64,000 nt of DNA from Fictibacillus nanhaiensis (GCF_023715445.1 NZ_JAMBOD010000001.1:1-64000), one strand, 5' to 3'. Shown: positions 17,483 to 26,945, counted from the stretch's first letter. The notes: generated from the letters alone by a model not told the origin. A program made the numbers and translations.

Positions 17483-19168
17483 ATGGGAAGACGAAACGAG
17501 CAACTTAATGCAACGATTTCAGTTGAGGACAAAGCCAGTAAACAAATAGATCGAATAACTAAAACAATGCAAAAACAGAATAACGAACTGTTACGATTGA
17601 AAGCTTCAATGGAGAAAGTTAGAAACCAATCTAAAAAGAAAATTGAACAGCCTAAAGTTGAAACCAAAACTGCTGTTAAACAATTATTCAATTTACAAAA
17701 AGCTTTTGAAAATGTACAACGAGCAGCACATAAAACAGGTAGCGTGTTCTCGGGATTAGGTAGTTTAAATCCTGCAATGTTACTGGGTGGTGCAGGTGCA
17801 TTAGGCGGTTTATATGCAGGTAAGCAAGTTTTCGATAATACTTTTCTACCTGCTGCTCAGTATGAAATGAGTGCAAAAACAATTGAAGCAATGTTTAATG
17901 ACAAGAAAAAATCTGACAGATACATGAAGGAAATGGAGAAAATGGCTATCGGTTCTCCATTATTAAACTCACAAGATATTTTTGGTAATTCAAAATCATT
18001 TATCGCTATGTCTAAGAATCAAGAAGAATTGAGTAAGATGTGGGATCTAAGTGAACGACTTTTAGCTGTTGATCCAACACAAGGTGTAGAAGGATCGGTA
18101 TTTGCATTACGAGAGCTATTTTCTGGCGATGCAATCAGTATGGCTCGAAGATTTGAAATGCCTAAGAAAGAACTTAATGCAATTGCAAAGTTGCCAATTG
18201 ATAAACAGTTAAAGGCACTTGATAAATTGTTTAACAAGATGGGTATGACTAAAAAGCTTGTTACAGAAATGGGCGATACGACATTAGGAACGTGGAATCA
18301 GATTAAAGAAACTATCCAAGTTGCTTTAAGAAAAGTCGGTGATCCTGCTGTTAAAATTATTAAACCATTCTTAGATGATGCTAATAGAGCTTTACAATCT
18401 GGTAAATTATCACCCTATATAAAGTTTGGTCAAGACATGGCAAGTGGTATTGCAAAAGGATTTGTAAAGGTTGCAAAAGGTGTTGGAGGTTGGATTGATG
18501 GAATTGTAAATGATCCTGCTTTTCAAAGACTAGACACTATCGAACAAAAATTTCAGTTCGTCTTGGATAGAGTATATACAACTATTGATGGTTGGTATGA
18601 AAAAGACGGAAAGCAATTATTATATAAAATTGGTAATGGTCTAGTTGATACTCTAATTGTAGCCACTGAAAACAATCTGCCTAGAATCACTGAACTTGGA
18701 TTAAAAGTTGGTGGAGCATTTGCAGCTGGAATTGCACAGGCAGTGACTGAAAACACACTTGCAAAAGCTGCGCTTGAAGGTAAAGTACCAAAGCTAAATT
18801 TAAAAACAGGTATAGATACAGTTAAATCAGTAGGAATAGGAAATCCAGGTGCTCCATTATCCCCAAGAGGATTTAATGATTTGGTGAAAATAGGGGTTAG
18901 AAAAGCTAGAGATATTTTCGGTGGTAATAAAAAAGCTATCGGAATGTCACGAGTTCCACGTGATAACTATCCAGCCCTTTTACATGAAGGGGAAGAAATA
19001 AGAACAAAACAACAAGTAAATACACAAAAGCTCAGTGGAGACCGATCAAGTGTAGTTGTACAAATAGCAAAAATGGTAATAAGAGAAGAAGCAGATATAG
19101 ACAAGGTAGCTGATCAGTTAGCTACAAAAATTCAAAGAGCAAAATTGAACTATGGAGGTGGAATGTAG
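17483..19168 (+). CDS. xkdO: Tail tape-measure protein
   Basis: A 561-aa protein: an N-terminal coiled coil (residues 1-70), a hydrophobic region (Gly/Ala/Leu rich, about 85-120), a helical body and a conserved C-terminal FGGNKKAIGMSRVPRDNYPALLHEGEEIRT motif. It sets tail length. At about 0.15 nm per residue this implies a tail near 85 nm, much shorter than the protein at 48764-53923 would give. It is less than half the length of PBSX XkdO. Confidence 0.88.
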   Translation: MGRRNEQLNATISVEDKASKQIDRITKTMQKQNNELLRLKASMEKVRNQSKKKIEQPKVETKTAVKQLFNLQKAFENVQRAAHKTGSVFSGLGSLNPAMLLGGAGALGGLYAGKQVFDNTFLPAAQYEMSAKTIEAMFNDKKKSDRYMKEMEKMAIGSPLLNSQDIFGNSKSFIAMSKNQEELSKMWDLSERLLAVDPTQGVEGSVFALRELFSGDAISMARRFEMPKKELNAIAKLPIDKQLKALDKLFNKMGMTKKLVTEMGDTTLGTWNQIKETIQVALRKVGDPAVKIIKPFLDDANRALQSGKLSPYIKFGQDMASGIAKGFVKVAKGVGGWIDGIVNDPAFQRLDTIEQKFQFVLDRVYTTIDGWYEKDGKQLLYKIGNGLVDTLIVATENNLPRITELGLKVGGAFAAGIAQAVTENTLAKAALEGKVPKLNLKTGIDTVKSVGIGNPGAPLSPRGFNDLVKIGVRKARDIFGGNKKAIGMSRVPRDNYPALLHEGEEIRTKQQVNTQKLSGDRSSVVVQIAKMVIREEADIDKVADQLATKIQRAKLNYGGGM

Positions 19169-19789
19169 ATGGAGTTTTGGTTAATTGATGGAACAGGGAA
19201 ACAGAAACTTCGTCTACCAGTTCCACCACCAGATTTTTATAATGAAAGCGGACAAAATATTCCAATTCAAGAAATAAATGAATTTGGTGAGTTTTCATCT
19301 AAAGGTGAAAAGAAATTAGATAGAATAGCTATTAAATCATTTTTTCCTGTTACATATTATTCATTTTGTCAGTACAAGAATTTCTCAAAACCTTATGATT
19401 GTGTAAAGTTAATTAACAGTTGGAGAGACTCAAAATTACCGATTAGATTGCTTGTTACTGAAACCAGTATTAACAAGCAATTTTTTATTGAAAATTTTAC
19501 TTATGGAGAGCGAGCAGGAAGTAGAGATGTAGAATTTGAACTATCTTTAGTTGAATACAAACCAATTCCAAAAGCATCTCCACCAAGTCCTACACCTACA
19601 CCATCAAGTAAAAGACCGCCAACTACACCTGTACAACCTAAAACATACACAGTTAAAAAGGGTGATACGCTTTGGGATATTGCTAGGAGATTCTATAATA
19701 ATCCTTTTAAATGGACAGATATTGCAAAAGCGAATGGCGTAAATGATCCTAAAAAACTACAAATTGGAAAGGTACTTAGATTACCATGA
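19169..19789 (+). CDS. xkdP: LysM-containing tail protein
   Basis: A 206-aa XkdP-type protein. The N-terminal domain (WLIDGTGKQKLRLPVPPPDF) binds the tail/baseplate. A Pro/Thr/Ser linker (about residues 133-155) leads to a C-terminal LysM repeat (YTVKKGDTLWDIARRFYNNPFKWTDIAKANG). It probably acts as a baseplate-tail connector that can touch peptidoglycan. Confidence 0.88.
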   Translation: MEFWLIDGTGKQKLRLPVPPPDFYNESGQNIPIQEINEFGEFSSKGEKKLDRIAIKSFFPVTYYSFCQYKNFSKPYDCVKLINSWRDSKLPIRLLVTETSINKQFFIENFTYGERAGSRDVEFELSLVEYKPIPKASPPSPTPTPSSKRPPTTPVQPKTYTVKKGDTLWDIARRFYNNPFKWTDIAKANGVNDPKKLQIGKVLRLP

Positions 19790-20703
19790 GATTAGTAGTT
19801 AATAACCAGGAAATTAAATATACATCATTAGATTGGTCAGGATCTAAATACAATGCAGCCAGACAAATAAGTTACACGTATCCATCAAATTTATATTATT
19901 CGGTTGTTGCAGGGAATACTGTAACGTTATTTGATGGAACTACAAAACTGTTTCAAGGAACAGTCTTCATTAAAGAAAAAAATCATAAATCAAATGAAAT
20001 GAGTATCACAGCTTATGATCCTTTAATTTATTTCTTACAGAGTGAAGGGGCTTATAATTTCAAAACTACAACGCTTGGTACAGTAGTTAAACGTGTTGCA
20101 GCAGATGTAAAAGTCCCTGTAGGTAACATTGCAGACTCTGGAACATCTATTAAACTTGAGCCTATGATTAGTGAGAACTTATATGAGGTATTAATGACAG
20201 CATGTAAAGAAGCTAAAAAGAAGACTAAAAAAGTTTACATGCCTGTTATTGAAAACGGAAAGTTAAGCATCATTGTAGCAGGTCAAAAGGTTTCTAATTT
20301 TGATTTGTTAAATGGTATTAATCTAAAAGATTCTACATACAGCGAATCAATTGAAAATGTAAAGAACAAGATTATTATTGTGGATGAAAATGGTGCAAAA
20401 ATAGGTCAGGTTACAGGTGAAGGATTGACTACTTGGGGAACTTTTCAAGGAGTCTATCAAAAAGAAGATGGTAAAAATGCGACTACAGAAGCTAAAGAAT
20501 TATTACATGGACTGGACAGAGAAGCCTCGATTGAAGCTTTAGGAAATACAAAATGTATCTCAGGTAAAGCTGTTTCTGTCAAAGATCCTATTACTAATCT
20601 GACGGGGTTGTTTTACATCGATGAGGATACTCATACATGGCAAAATGGACAATATAGCATGTCCCTTCAACTAAACTTCAAAAATGTTGAGGAGAATGAA
20701 TAA
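19786..20703 (+). CDS. xkdQ: Baseplate hub protein
   Basis: A 305-aa XkdQ-like hub protein (SYTYPSNLYYSVVAGNTVTLFDGTTKLFQGTVF; later LNGINLKDSTYSESIENVKNKI). The family has the gp27/gpD-like hub fold. It overlaps XkdP by 4 bp. Confidence 0.85.
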   Translation: MRLVVNNQEIKYTSLDWSGSKYNAARQISYTYPSNLYYSVVAGNTVTLFDGTTKLFQGTVFIKEKNHKSNEMSITAYDPLIYFLQSEGAYNFKTTTLGTVVKRVAADVKVPVGNIADSGTSIKLEPMISENLYEVLMTACKEAKKKTKKVYMPVIENGKLSIIVAGQKVSNFDLLNGINLKDSTYSESIENVKNKIIIVDENGAKIGQVTGEGLTTWGTFQGVYQKEDGKNATTEAKELLHGLDREASIEALGNTKCISGKAVSVKDPITNLTGLFYIDEDTHTWQNGQYSMSLQLNFKNVEENE

Positions 20704-20957
20704 TGGGTGTTTCAAAATTAATACAAGTATTAAATGAACAATCATCTAAGAGTGTACCTACTTTATTTTATGTAGGAAAAATCAGTTCCGTTTCACCATT
20801 GAAAGTTAGAACGAATGAAATTGAATTAGATAATGATCAATTAAAAATTATAAACAAACAACAAATATTTAGCACTCTTCAAACTAACAACGAAGTATTG
20901 TTGGTGAGACAGGGTGCTGTATTTATTATTGTTGGAAAATTGGAGGGAGTTTCATGA
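20703..20957 (+). CDS. xkdR: XkdR-like baseplate protein (DUF2577)
   Basis: An 84-aa protein with VGKISSVSPLKVRTNEIELDNDQLKI and LLVRQGAVFIIVGK, matching the DUF2577 OB-like domain. Its role in the baseplate is assigned by family and gene order. Confidence 0.8.
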   Translation: MGVSKLIQVLNEQSSKSVPTLFYVGKISSVSPLKVRTNEIELDNDQLKIINKQQIFSTLQTNNEVLLVRQGAVFIIVGKLEGVS

Positions 20958-21373
20958 GTATATTCCCTTTTTTGGATAACGTTGATGAATTTACAAGTAA
21001 TGAAGAATTACCTATAGCAAGAGAATGGGCATGGGACTTTGAATCAAATGATTTCAAGTTAAATAACGGTAAACTCTTTATTGTAGAGGGTTTAGAGGCA
21101 GTTAAAATCTGGACTTTTAAAGCATTAAGAACAGACCGATTTAAACACACTGTTTATTCTTGGGAATATGGTTCTGAAATCAATAGTCTAATTGGTTCGG
21201 GTTTCACAAGCGCAGCAATTGAATCAGAAGTTAAACGAATGATTGGTGAAGCATTAATGAACAGCGCATATATAGTTGGAATCGACAATTTAATAGTTAC
21301 TTCTGATGGTGATTCTTTAAATATTTCATTCTCACTTGATACAGTTTATGGGAATACGGAGGTGAGTGTATAA
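20954..21373 (+). CDS. xkdS: XkdS-like baseplate wedge protein (DUF2634)
   Basis: A 139-aa protein (REWAWDFESNDFKLNNGKLFIVEGLEAVKIWTFKALRTDRF..VYSWEYGSEI) typical of DUF2634, related to gp25/GPW baseplate wedges. It overlaps XkdR by 4 bp and abuts XkdT. Confidence 0.85.
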   Translation: MSIFPFLDNVDEFTSNEELPIAREWAWDFESNDFKLNNGKLFIVEGLEAVKIWTFKALRTDRFKHTVYSWEYGSEINSLIGSGFTSAAIESEVKRMIGEALMNSAYIVGIDNLIVTSDGDSLNISFSLDTVYGNTEVSV

Positions 21374-22408
21374 ATGTCAACTAAAGAAGAAATTATGACA
21401 AGAATGTTTAGTGTAATCCCAGATTCTTATGATAAATCTGAAGGGTCATTTATTTATGATGCTGTTGTTGCTGTAGCTATTGCATTAGAAGATGGATATT
21501 TAGAGATGGATGAGTTTTTAAATAGAGCATTTTTGGATACATCTTATGATGAATACTTAGATAGAATTACAGATCAGTATGGTGTGTATAGAAAACAAGC
21601 CACTGCTTCAACGACTGTACTTAATATCAATGGAACAAACGGAACTGTAATTCCATCAGAAACACGCTTCTACTCAAATGATGTTTATTTTGTGTCAGAT
21701 GAAGAAGTAACAATTACAAATGGTACTGCATCTGTGAATGTAACTTGCGAAGTTGAAGGTACACTTGGTAATGTTCCTGCAAATACAATTGTAAATATTG
21801 AAGGATCATTAAGCGGTATCACTTCTGTTACAAATCCTAATCCAGTTACAAATGGAACTAACATTGAAGATGATGAAACATTAAGACAGAGGGCTTATGA
21901 TGTCATTCAAACACCTTCTGCAAGTGGTAATGTACAAGACTATGAAAATTGGTGTACTGAGGTTAATGGTGTAGGTGGTGCAACAATAATTCCTCTATGG
22001 AATGGAAATGGAACGGTTAAGTGTGTCATTGTAAACAGTAGTAAAAGAGCAGCAGACAGTACATTGATTTCTTCTGTACAAACAAGCGTAGAATCAAAAC
22101 GTCCGATTGGAGCTACAGTTTCTTACGTAAGTGCTACTGAACTACCAATAAATGTTTCCGTAGATGTTACGTTTGCATCAGGTTACGACTTAACTCAAGT
22201 GACAACGAATATCACTACTGTTCTAACAGAGTATTTAAAATCAATAGCTTTAACTACTAGTTCTATCTCGTATGCTATGTTGGGTTCAAAAATATTAAGT
22301 TCTGCTGGTGTACTTGATTATCAGAATCTTACTTTAAATGGAACAACATCAAATGTTAGCGTATTAAATACTGAAGTAGCGGTGGTGGGGACAGTAAATG
22401 TTACGTAA
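21374..22408 (+). CDS. xkdT: Baseplate J-like protein
   Basis: A 344-aa baseplate J homologue (DGYLEMDEFLNRAFLDTSYDEYLDRITDQYGVYRKQAT; later EDDETLRQRAYDVIQTPSASGNVQDYENW). It forms the wedge around the hub. GGAGGTGAG precedes the ATG. Confidence 0.9.
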   Translation: MSTKEEIMTRMFSVIPDSYDKSEGSFIYDAVVAVAIALEDGYLEMDEFLNRAFLDTSYDEYLDRITDQYGVYRKQATASTTVLNINGTNGTVIPSETRFYSNDVYFVSDEEVTITNGTASVNVTCEVEGTLGNVPANTIVNIEGSLSGITSVTNPNPVTNGTNIEDDETLRQRAYDVIQTPSASGNVQDYENWCTEVNGVGGATIIPLWNGNGTVKCVIVNSSKRAADSTLISSVQTSVESKRPIGATVSYVSATELPINVSVDVTFASGYDLTQVTTNITTVLTEYLKSIALTTSSISYAMLGSKILSSAGVLDYQNLTLNGTTSNVSVLNTEVAVVGTVNVT

Positions 22409-22934
22409 TAAGTTTCCATCATTTTATGAAAATTGTAACACCATGATTGTATTATGGGACGCTGAAGATAAAGAGATAGTTGACGTTCAATCATCCATAA
22501 CTTCAATGATCAATCAGTCGTTTATTGGAACAACTGATAATGAGATTGCAAGATGGGAAAAAATCTTTGGATTGCCAATTAGACCAAGTGTTCCTTTAGC
22601 AGATAGGATATCAACAGTTAAAGCAAAGATGAGGGGAATAGGAGTAGTTAATGCAGCTCAGATCAAAAGGACTGCGGATGCATTTACAAATGGTGATGTA
22701 GATGTTATTGAAAAATCGCCTACTTATGAAGTGGAAATTAAATTTGTTTCTGTAAGAGGGATACCACCTAATATTGAAGATGCAAAAAAAGCAATAAGTA
22801 CAATTATTCCTGCTCATATAAAAGTCACTTATACCTATGCTTATCTCGTATGGAACGAACTTGAAAATTCTATATTATCCTTTGATTCCCTAGATACATA
22901 CACTTGGAATTCATTAGAATCAGCGACACTTTAA
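22398..22934 (+). CDS. xkdU: XkdU-like tail/baseplate protein (YmfQ/DUF2313)
   Basis: A 178-aa protein (IARWEKIFGLPIRPSVPLADRISTVKAKMRGIGVVNAAQIK) of the YmfQ/DUF2313 family, the gpI-like link between baseplate and fibre. It overlaps XkdT by 11 bp. A hairpin with a T-run overlaps its stop. Confidence 0.87.
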   Translation: MLRNKFPSFYENCNTMIVLWDAEDKEIVDVQSSITSMINQSFIGTTDNEIARWEKIFGLPIRPSVPLADRISTVKAKMRGIGVVNAAQIKRTADAFTNGDVDVIEKSPTYEVEIKFVSVRGIPPNIEDAKKAISTIIPAHIKVTYTYAYLVWNELENSILSFDSLDTYTWNSLESATL

Positions 22935-22950
22935 CGGTGTCGTTTTTATT
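22924..22950 (+). terminator. Terminator-like hairpin before the fibre gene
   Basis: CGACAC at 22924-22929 pairs with GTGTCG at 22937-22942, followed by a T-rich run. It separates the baseplate genes from the fibre gene. Confidence 0.65.
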
Positions 22951-22973
22951 TTGAAAAGAAAGGTAGGAATTTT

Positions 22974-24083
22974 ATGTCCAGTCAAAAGACAACTAATCTA
23001 AATCTTCATAAATGGATTGGAACAGATAATGTCAAACGAATTGAGTTTAATGAGAACTGGGACACAATAGATGCTCAAATAAAAGGTAATTCGGATAAAA
23101 CAGGCGTTCTAACCAATCTTGAAACAACAGATAAATCCAATTTAGTAAATGCTACGAACGAAATAAAACAAGAGTCTGTGGCGCATAAGGCGGATTATGT
23201 GAAACATTCTGGAGAAGCTACAACAACTAATTCAAGTAATGCATATTCAGTTACTTTGTCCCCTGCGCCGACTTCTTATGTGAATCGCATGGGTGTAGTA
23301 GTTACGATCAACGCCGATTCTACAGGAGCTGCGACACTTAATGTAAACGGAATAGGTGCAAAGAAAATATTAAAGGCGAACGGAACCGCTGTTTCTAACT
23401 TGAAAGCTAATGGAATATATACTGTTCGTTACAACCCTTCTGCCGATGGTGGCACAGGGGCTTTTATCTTACAGGGTGAAGGAGCGTCTGGTAACGCAAT
23501 TGCATCTGACCTTCTCTCTGGTAAAACAGCGACAACAGATGCAGGAGAAATAACAGGTAGTATGGTAAACCGTGGTGCTATGACGATTACACCAGGAACA
23601 ACAAATCAAGTCATTCCTGACGGTTTTCACAATGGTAGTGGTATTGTTCTGGGTGACCCCGACCTAATAGCCGCAAATATATTAAGCGGTAAAAATATAT
23701 TTAATGTTGCAGGCAGTTTGGTTAAGGGAAAAGGATATGCAACGGGTATTGCATATTTGGATAGTAGTTATAAATTTACGGTAAGTGGTTTAGCCTTTAC
23801 ACCTTCGATTGTAATAGCACAACGGAATTCAACCGCAGATAGTCAGTCATGGTACAAAGTCCTTTTCAAGAATGAATTTCTTTCTAACTATCAGTTTTCG
23901 AGTGAAGTTAAAGGGTTTGGTGTAGTTCATGGTAATTCTACTGGTATGTCAGGACTATTTGAAAGAACAACAGACAACGCTTCAAACCAATCGTCATGGA
24001 CTGCTAACGGCTTTACCATGTTTACTTACGCCCATTCTTATATGGGAAGCGGTATAGCGATTAAATGGTGGGCGTTTGAATAA
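22974..24083 (+). CDS. Tail fibre / receptor-binding protein
   Basis: A 369-aa fibre protein. The N-terminus (TTNLNLHKWIGTDNVKRIEFNENWDTID) is the phage attachment domain seen in Bacillus fibres. It is followed by a beta-rich shaft with two related repeats (ASDLLSGKTATTDAGEITGS and AANILSGKNIFNVAGSLV) and a C-terminal domain likely to bind the cell surface. From about 23150 on, the base composition is richer in G+C than neighbouring genes, a sign of exchange by recombination. Confidence 0.8.
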   Translation: MSSQKTTNLNLHKWIGTDNVKRIEFNENWDTIDAQIKGNSDKTGVLTNLETTDKSNLVNATNEIKQESVAHKADYVKHSGEATTTNSSNAYSVTLSPAPTSYVNRMGVVVTINADSTGAATLNVNGIGAKKILKANGTAVSNLKANGIYTVRYNPSADGGTGAFILQGEGASGNAIASDLLSGKTATTDAGEITGSMVNRGAMTITPGTTNQVIPDGFHNGSGIVLGDPDLIAANILSGKNIFNVAGSLVKGKGYATGIAYLDSSYKFTVSGLAFTPSIVIAQRNSTADSQSWYKVLFKNEFLSNYQFSSEVKGFGVVHGNSTGMSGLFERTTDNASNQSSWTANGFTMFTYAHSYMGSGIAIKWWAFE

Positions 24084-24095
24084 GGGGGTTAACTT

Positions 24096-24491
24096 GTGAA
24101 ACAAATAGGAAAGAAAGTTTATTTTGATAAATCAAATGGAAAGATTATTCAAATTGTAGGTGAAATGCAAGGGTCAGTTACCGAAACCACTATTGAAGAA
24201 GACATAGTAACCTTCACCGCACTATCTGACCGCAACCGTGAAACCTTTGATGTACTCGAATTACCATTCGGGGCGTATGCACAAGATTTTGCGGAGGGAC
24301 GCTTAATCGGAATAGATATTGAAACTAAACTACCAATCTTTGAATACTTAAATCCAGAAGATCCTGCAAACCCGATTATTCCAGAAAAGCCACTCACAGT
24401 ACAAATTGCAGAGTTGAGAGAACGTGATGCAGCAATGCAGGATGATCAAATTTTCATCATGGAAGTATTAGCATCGAATAATTTAGTGTAA
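24096..24491 (+). CDS. XkdW-like tail-associated protein
   Basis: A 131-aa acidic protein that starts at GTG 24096 after GGGGG. The C-terminus has a helical segment (VQIAELRERDAAMQDDQIFIMEVL), the pattern of small proteins following fibre genes in PBSX-like phages. It is possibly a fibre chaperone or part; this is inferred from position. Confidence 0.6.
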   Translation: MKQIGKKVYFDKSNGKIIQIVGEMQGSVTETTIEEDIVTFTALSDRNRETFDVLELPFGAYAQDFAEGRLIGIDIETKLPIFEYLNPEDPANPIIPEKPLTVQIAELRERDAAMQDDQIFIMEVLASNNLV

Positions 24492-24506
24492 ATAGGAGGC
24501 ATTACA

Positions 24507-24737
24507 ATGGCAGAAACATTTAGACAACGAATGGTAAGAATGTATGCTTGGGCTATTTATATTGACGGTACAAGAACGTTTGCAGGAACGGCAACTACTT
24601 ACCATGAGGAAATTAAACAATATACAGCAGCGAATTTCACAAAAGAGCAAATTGATAATGCATTAGCCAAAGGATTCATCACTCAACAAGAGTTTGAAGA
24701 GACTTTAGCTTATACAGCAATAGTTGTGACGGAGTAG
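24507..24737 (+). CDS. Small post-fibre protein
   Basis: A 76-aa protein (MYAWAIYIDGTRTF ... FTKEQIDNALAKGFITQQEFEETLAY). The second half resembles the XkdX-type motif of short proteins encoded after fibres. AGGAGG precedes ATG 24507. The function is unknown. Confidence 0.6.
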   Translation: MAETFRQRMVRMYAWAIYIDGTRTFAGTATTYHEEIKQYTAANFTKEQIDNALAKGFITQQEFEETLAYTAIVVTE

Positions 24738-24780
24738 GATCATGATGCGTCACAGTGAAAAATGAATACATAGAAGTTTG

Positions 24781-24806
24781 GAGGGCTAATTTTAGTCCTC
24801 TTTTTT
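24781..24806 (+). terminator. Terminator-like hairpin before holin
   Basis: GAGGGCTAA pairs with TTAGTCCTC (one G-T pair) and is followed by TTTTTT. A second stem, GTGACG/CGTCAC, lies at 24726-24753 across the previous stop. Confidence 0.6.
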
Positions 24807-24827
24807 ATTTTGGAAGGAAGTTGGACA

Positions 24828-25232
24828 GTGGATAAACTAACAATATTTAAAACTATATCAGCAGGAGTGGGATCTTTCATTTCTTATCTAGTGGGCGGAC
24901 TAGGATTAGCATTTGTAACCTTATTAATTATGCTAATTGCCGACATTGTCACAGGTGTAATGGTTTCATGGCAAAACGGAGAAGTGAAAAGCTCAGAGTT
25001 TAGAAAAGGTCTAATGAGAAAGGTATTTGTGATTATTCTTGTAGGACTTTGTTACATGTTAGATATGACAACATTTAAAACAGGTATGTTGGGTGATGGC
25101 GTATGTGTTGCTTATATTATTAACGAATTTATAAGTGTTACGGAGAACGGTGGAAAGCTTGGCGTTCCGATTCCGCAGAAAATTAAAGATGCTATTGCTG
25201 TCTTGAAAGGAAGTAAAGGAGAGAAGAAGTAA
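24828..25232 (+). CDS. Holin (phage holin family 4-like)
   Basis: A 134-aa membrane protein with about three hydrophobic helices (residues 10-45, 65-85, 90-105). It shows the pattern of toxin-secretion/lysis holins (LIADIVTGVMVSWQNGEVKSSEFRKGLMRK, NEFISVTENGGKLGVPIPQKIKDAI). It makes the membrane lesion that lets the amidase reach the wall. GTG 24828 is chosen, with GGAAGG at 24812-24817. It is followed directly by the amidase, whose start it overlaps by one base. Confidence 0.88.
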   Translation: MDKLTIFKTISAGVGSFISYLVGGLGLAFVTLLIMLIADIVTGVMVSWQNGEVKSSEFRKGLMRKVFVIILVGLCYMLDMTTFKTGMLGDGVCVAYIINEFISVTENGGKLGVPIPQKIKDAIAVLKGSKGEKK

Positions 25233-26044
25233 TGGGAAGAGAAATGTATTTAAAGGTAAACCCATATACTAATCCAGATATAGTTATTACAGAAGTAAGA
25301 GGCGTGGTATGGCATTATACTGCATCTCCAGGAGCAACAGCCGAGAACATAGCAAAATACTTTAACGGAACATGTATTGTTAATAAACGATACGCTTCAG
25401 CACATGATGTAATTGATGCAAAAGAAGTTATTAACATGATTAAATACAATCGAATCGCTTATCATGCACATGATAGAAATAGACAAAGACTTGATCGAAG
25501 ACGTTATGGAAGTAATGCGAATTTCACGACTCTTGGTGTAGAACTTTGTATTGATAAAAATGGAAAACTACAAAAAGAAACTTATGCACTTGCAGTCCTG
25601 CACGGTGCTTTTTTAATGAAAAAATTTAACTTAGATCCAATTGAACACAATTTCATGCACTTCCAAATAACAGGTAAGAACTGTCCTGCTTTTTGGGTAA
25701 GTGATCCTATAGGATTTGAAAAATTTAAACAAGATATAGCATCTGCAATGAAACAGTCTGATAAGGTTGTAGAACCTATAAAGAAACCTACAACTAAACC
25801 AGCTATTAAGAAATATACATTACCGACAGGTATTGTAAAATTAGGTGACAAAGGTACAAAAGTTAAGCAATTACAAACAGCCTTAAATGCTGTGAAATTT
25901 AAACTTAAAGGTAAAGTAGACGGTATTTTTGGACAGGATACTTTACAAGCACTAAAAAGATTTCAAAGTGTTCACTGTAATCCTGTAGATGGAATTTATG
26001 GAACTAAATCAAGAGCAGCATTAAATAAATTACTAAACAACTAG
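25232..26044 (+). CDS. N-acetylmuramoyl-L-alanine amidase (endolysin)
   Basis: A 270-aa endolysin. The amidase_2 catalytic domain (about residues 15-165) shows zinc ligands in VVWHYTASPGATAENIAKYF, YHAHDR and the C-terminal GKNCPAFW. A linker rich in Lys/Pro/Thr follows, and then a PG_binding_1 domain (GIVKLGDKGTKVKQLQTALN ... VDGIFGQDTLQALKRFQ). It degrades peptidoglycan at lysis. Confidence 0.93.
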   Translation: MGREMYLKVNPYTNPDIVITEVRGVVWHYTASPGATAENIAKYFNGTCIVNKRYASAHDVIDAKEVINMIKYNRIAYHAHDRNRQRLDRRRYGSNANFTTLGVELCIDKNGKLQKETYALAVLHGAFLMKKFNLDPIEHNFMHFQITGKNCPAFWVSDPIGFEKFKQDIASAMKQSDKVVEPIKKPTTKPAIKKYTLPTGIVKLGDKGTKVKQLQTALNAVKFKLKGKVDGIFGQDTLQALKRFQSVHCNPVDGIYGTKSRAALNKLLNN

Positions 26045-26075
26045 CCTATCTCTATTTAGAGGTAGGCTTTTCTTC
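26043..26075 (+). terminator. Terminator of the late operon
   Basis: The 11-bp stem AGCCTATCTCT/AGAGGTAGGCT with loop ATTT is followed by a T-rich tail, overlapping the amidase stop. Confidence 0.88.
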
Positions 26076-26142
26076 TTTTATGAAACTATTCCCAGTAAAA
26101 AAATGTATAATTGAGAAGATGTAAAATTGGGAGGGTTTATTT

Positions 26143-26679
26143 ATGAAGAAATGGTTAGGAACATTAGTATTAATTTTAACACTGTTATTGATTCCTGCAT
26201 GTTCAAGTGAAGGAGATACATCTTCAGATAATCAAGAGGAAATAAAACCAGTAGTAAAAGATGAAGCTGATTCAACTGAGGATGTTAAAGAAGAGGAAAA
26301 AGAAAAAACAGAAACTTCAGTTCCTCCTGTTAAAGCTGAAATTACAAAAGATGAGTTTAATCAAAAGTTTAAGTTTGAAGTAGAAGAAGAACAGTATGAA
26401 AATGGGAAATTTGAATTGGCAGACGGATCAACAATTAATGCAGATTACTTTTCTTATGGTGAAAATGAGTTATTTGTATACGCACTAGCAATTTTTCATG
26501 AGGGCAAGTTATCTGATATTCAGTTTGAAACTGAAAAAAGCCAAGAAGAAGTTGCTGAAGCTTTAGGGATTAGTTTTGAGAATGCAACTGTAGAAGAAAA
26601 TAATTATGGATTTGAAGTTAACTTTGATGAAACATTCAATGAATCTAATATTAGTGTTTATCCAAATGAGTGGGATTGA
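26143..26679 (+). CDS. Lipoprotein of unknown function (prophage cargo)
   Basis: A 178-aa protein. The signal peptide ends in lipobox IPAC, giving a lipidated Cys at about residue 20. A low-complexity acidic linker (about 21-60) and a small C-terminal domain follow. It is probably anchored on the outer face of the membrane. Lipoproteins expressed from prophages often alter infection of the host surface, but no such function is shown here. GGGAGG precedes the ATG. Confidence 0.75.
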   Translation: MKKWLGTLVLILTLLLIPACSSEGDTSSDNQEEIKPVVKDEADSTEDVKEEEKEKTETSVPPVKAEITKDEFNQKFKFEVEEEQYENGKFELADGSTINADYFSYGENELFVYALAIFHEGKLSDIQFETEKSQEEVAEALGISFENATVEENNYGFEVNFDETFNESNISVYPNEWD

Positions 26680-26684
26680 ATAAC

Positions 26685-26945
26685 ATGAGAAAATTTATAA
26701 GTTTAATCGGTTGGTTGTTTATTATTTCTGGTTTAATCATTGGAACTTATCTCTGTTTATATTTAACAAAACCAGTAGTGGAATATGGGGTTACTTATTA
26801 TGATCCTCATCCATTAAAGGTACTTTATGGTCTAATTACAATTGCAATTGGTATATTTCTCGGTTGTGTGCTGCTAGGGATTTCAGAAATTATTAAAACA
26901 AAATTACGAATAGTAAACAACCAAAAGCAAACGCCTTCCAATTAA
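26685..26945 (+). CDS. Small two-TM membrane protein
   Basis: An 86-aa protein with hydrophobic segments at about residues 5-27 and 45-68. ATG 26685 follows the lipoprotein stop by 5 bp and lacks a strong ribosome-binding site of its own, so coupled translation is likely. The function is unknown. Confidence 0.6.
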   Translation: MRKFISLIGWLFIISGLIIGTYLCLYLTKPVVEYGVTYYDPHPLKVLYGLITIAIGIFLGCVLLGISEIIKTKLRIVNNQKQTPSN

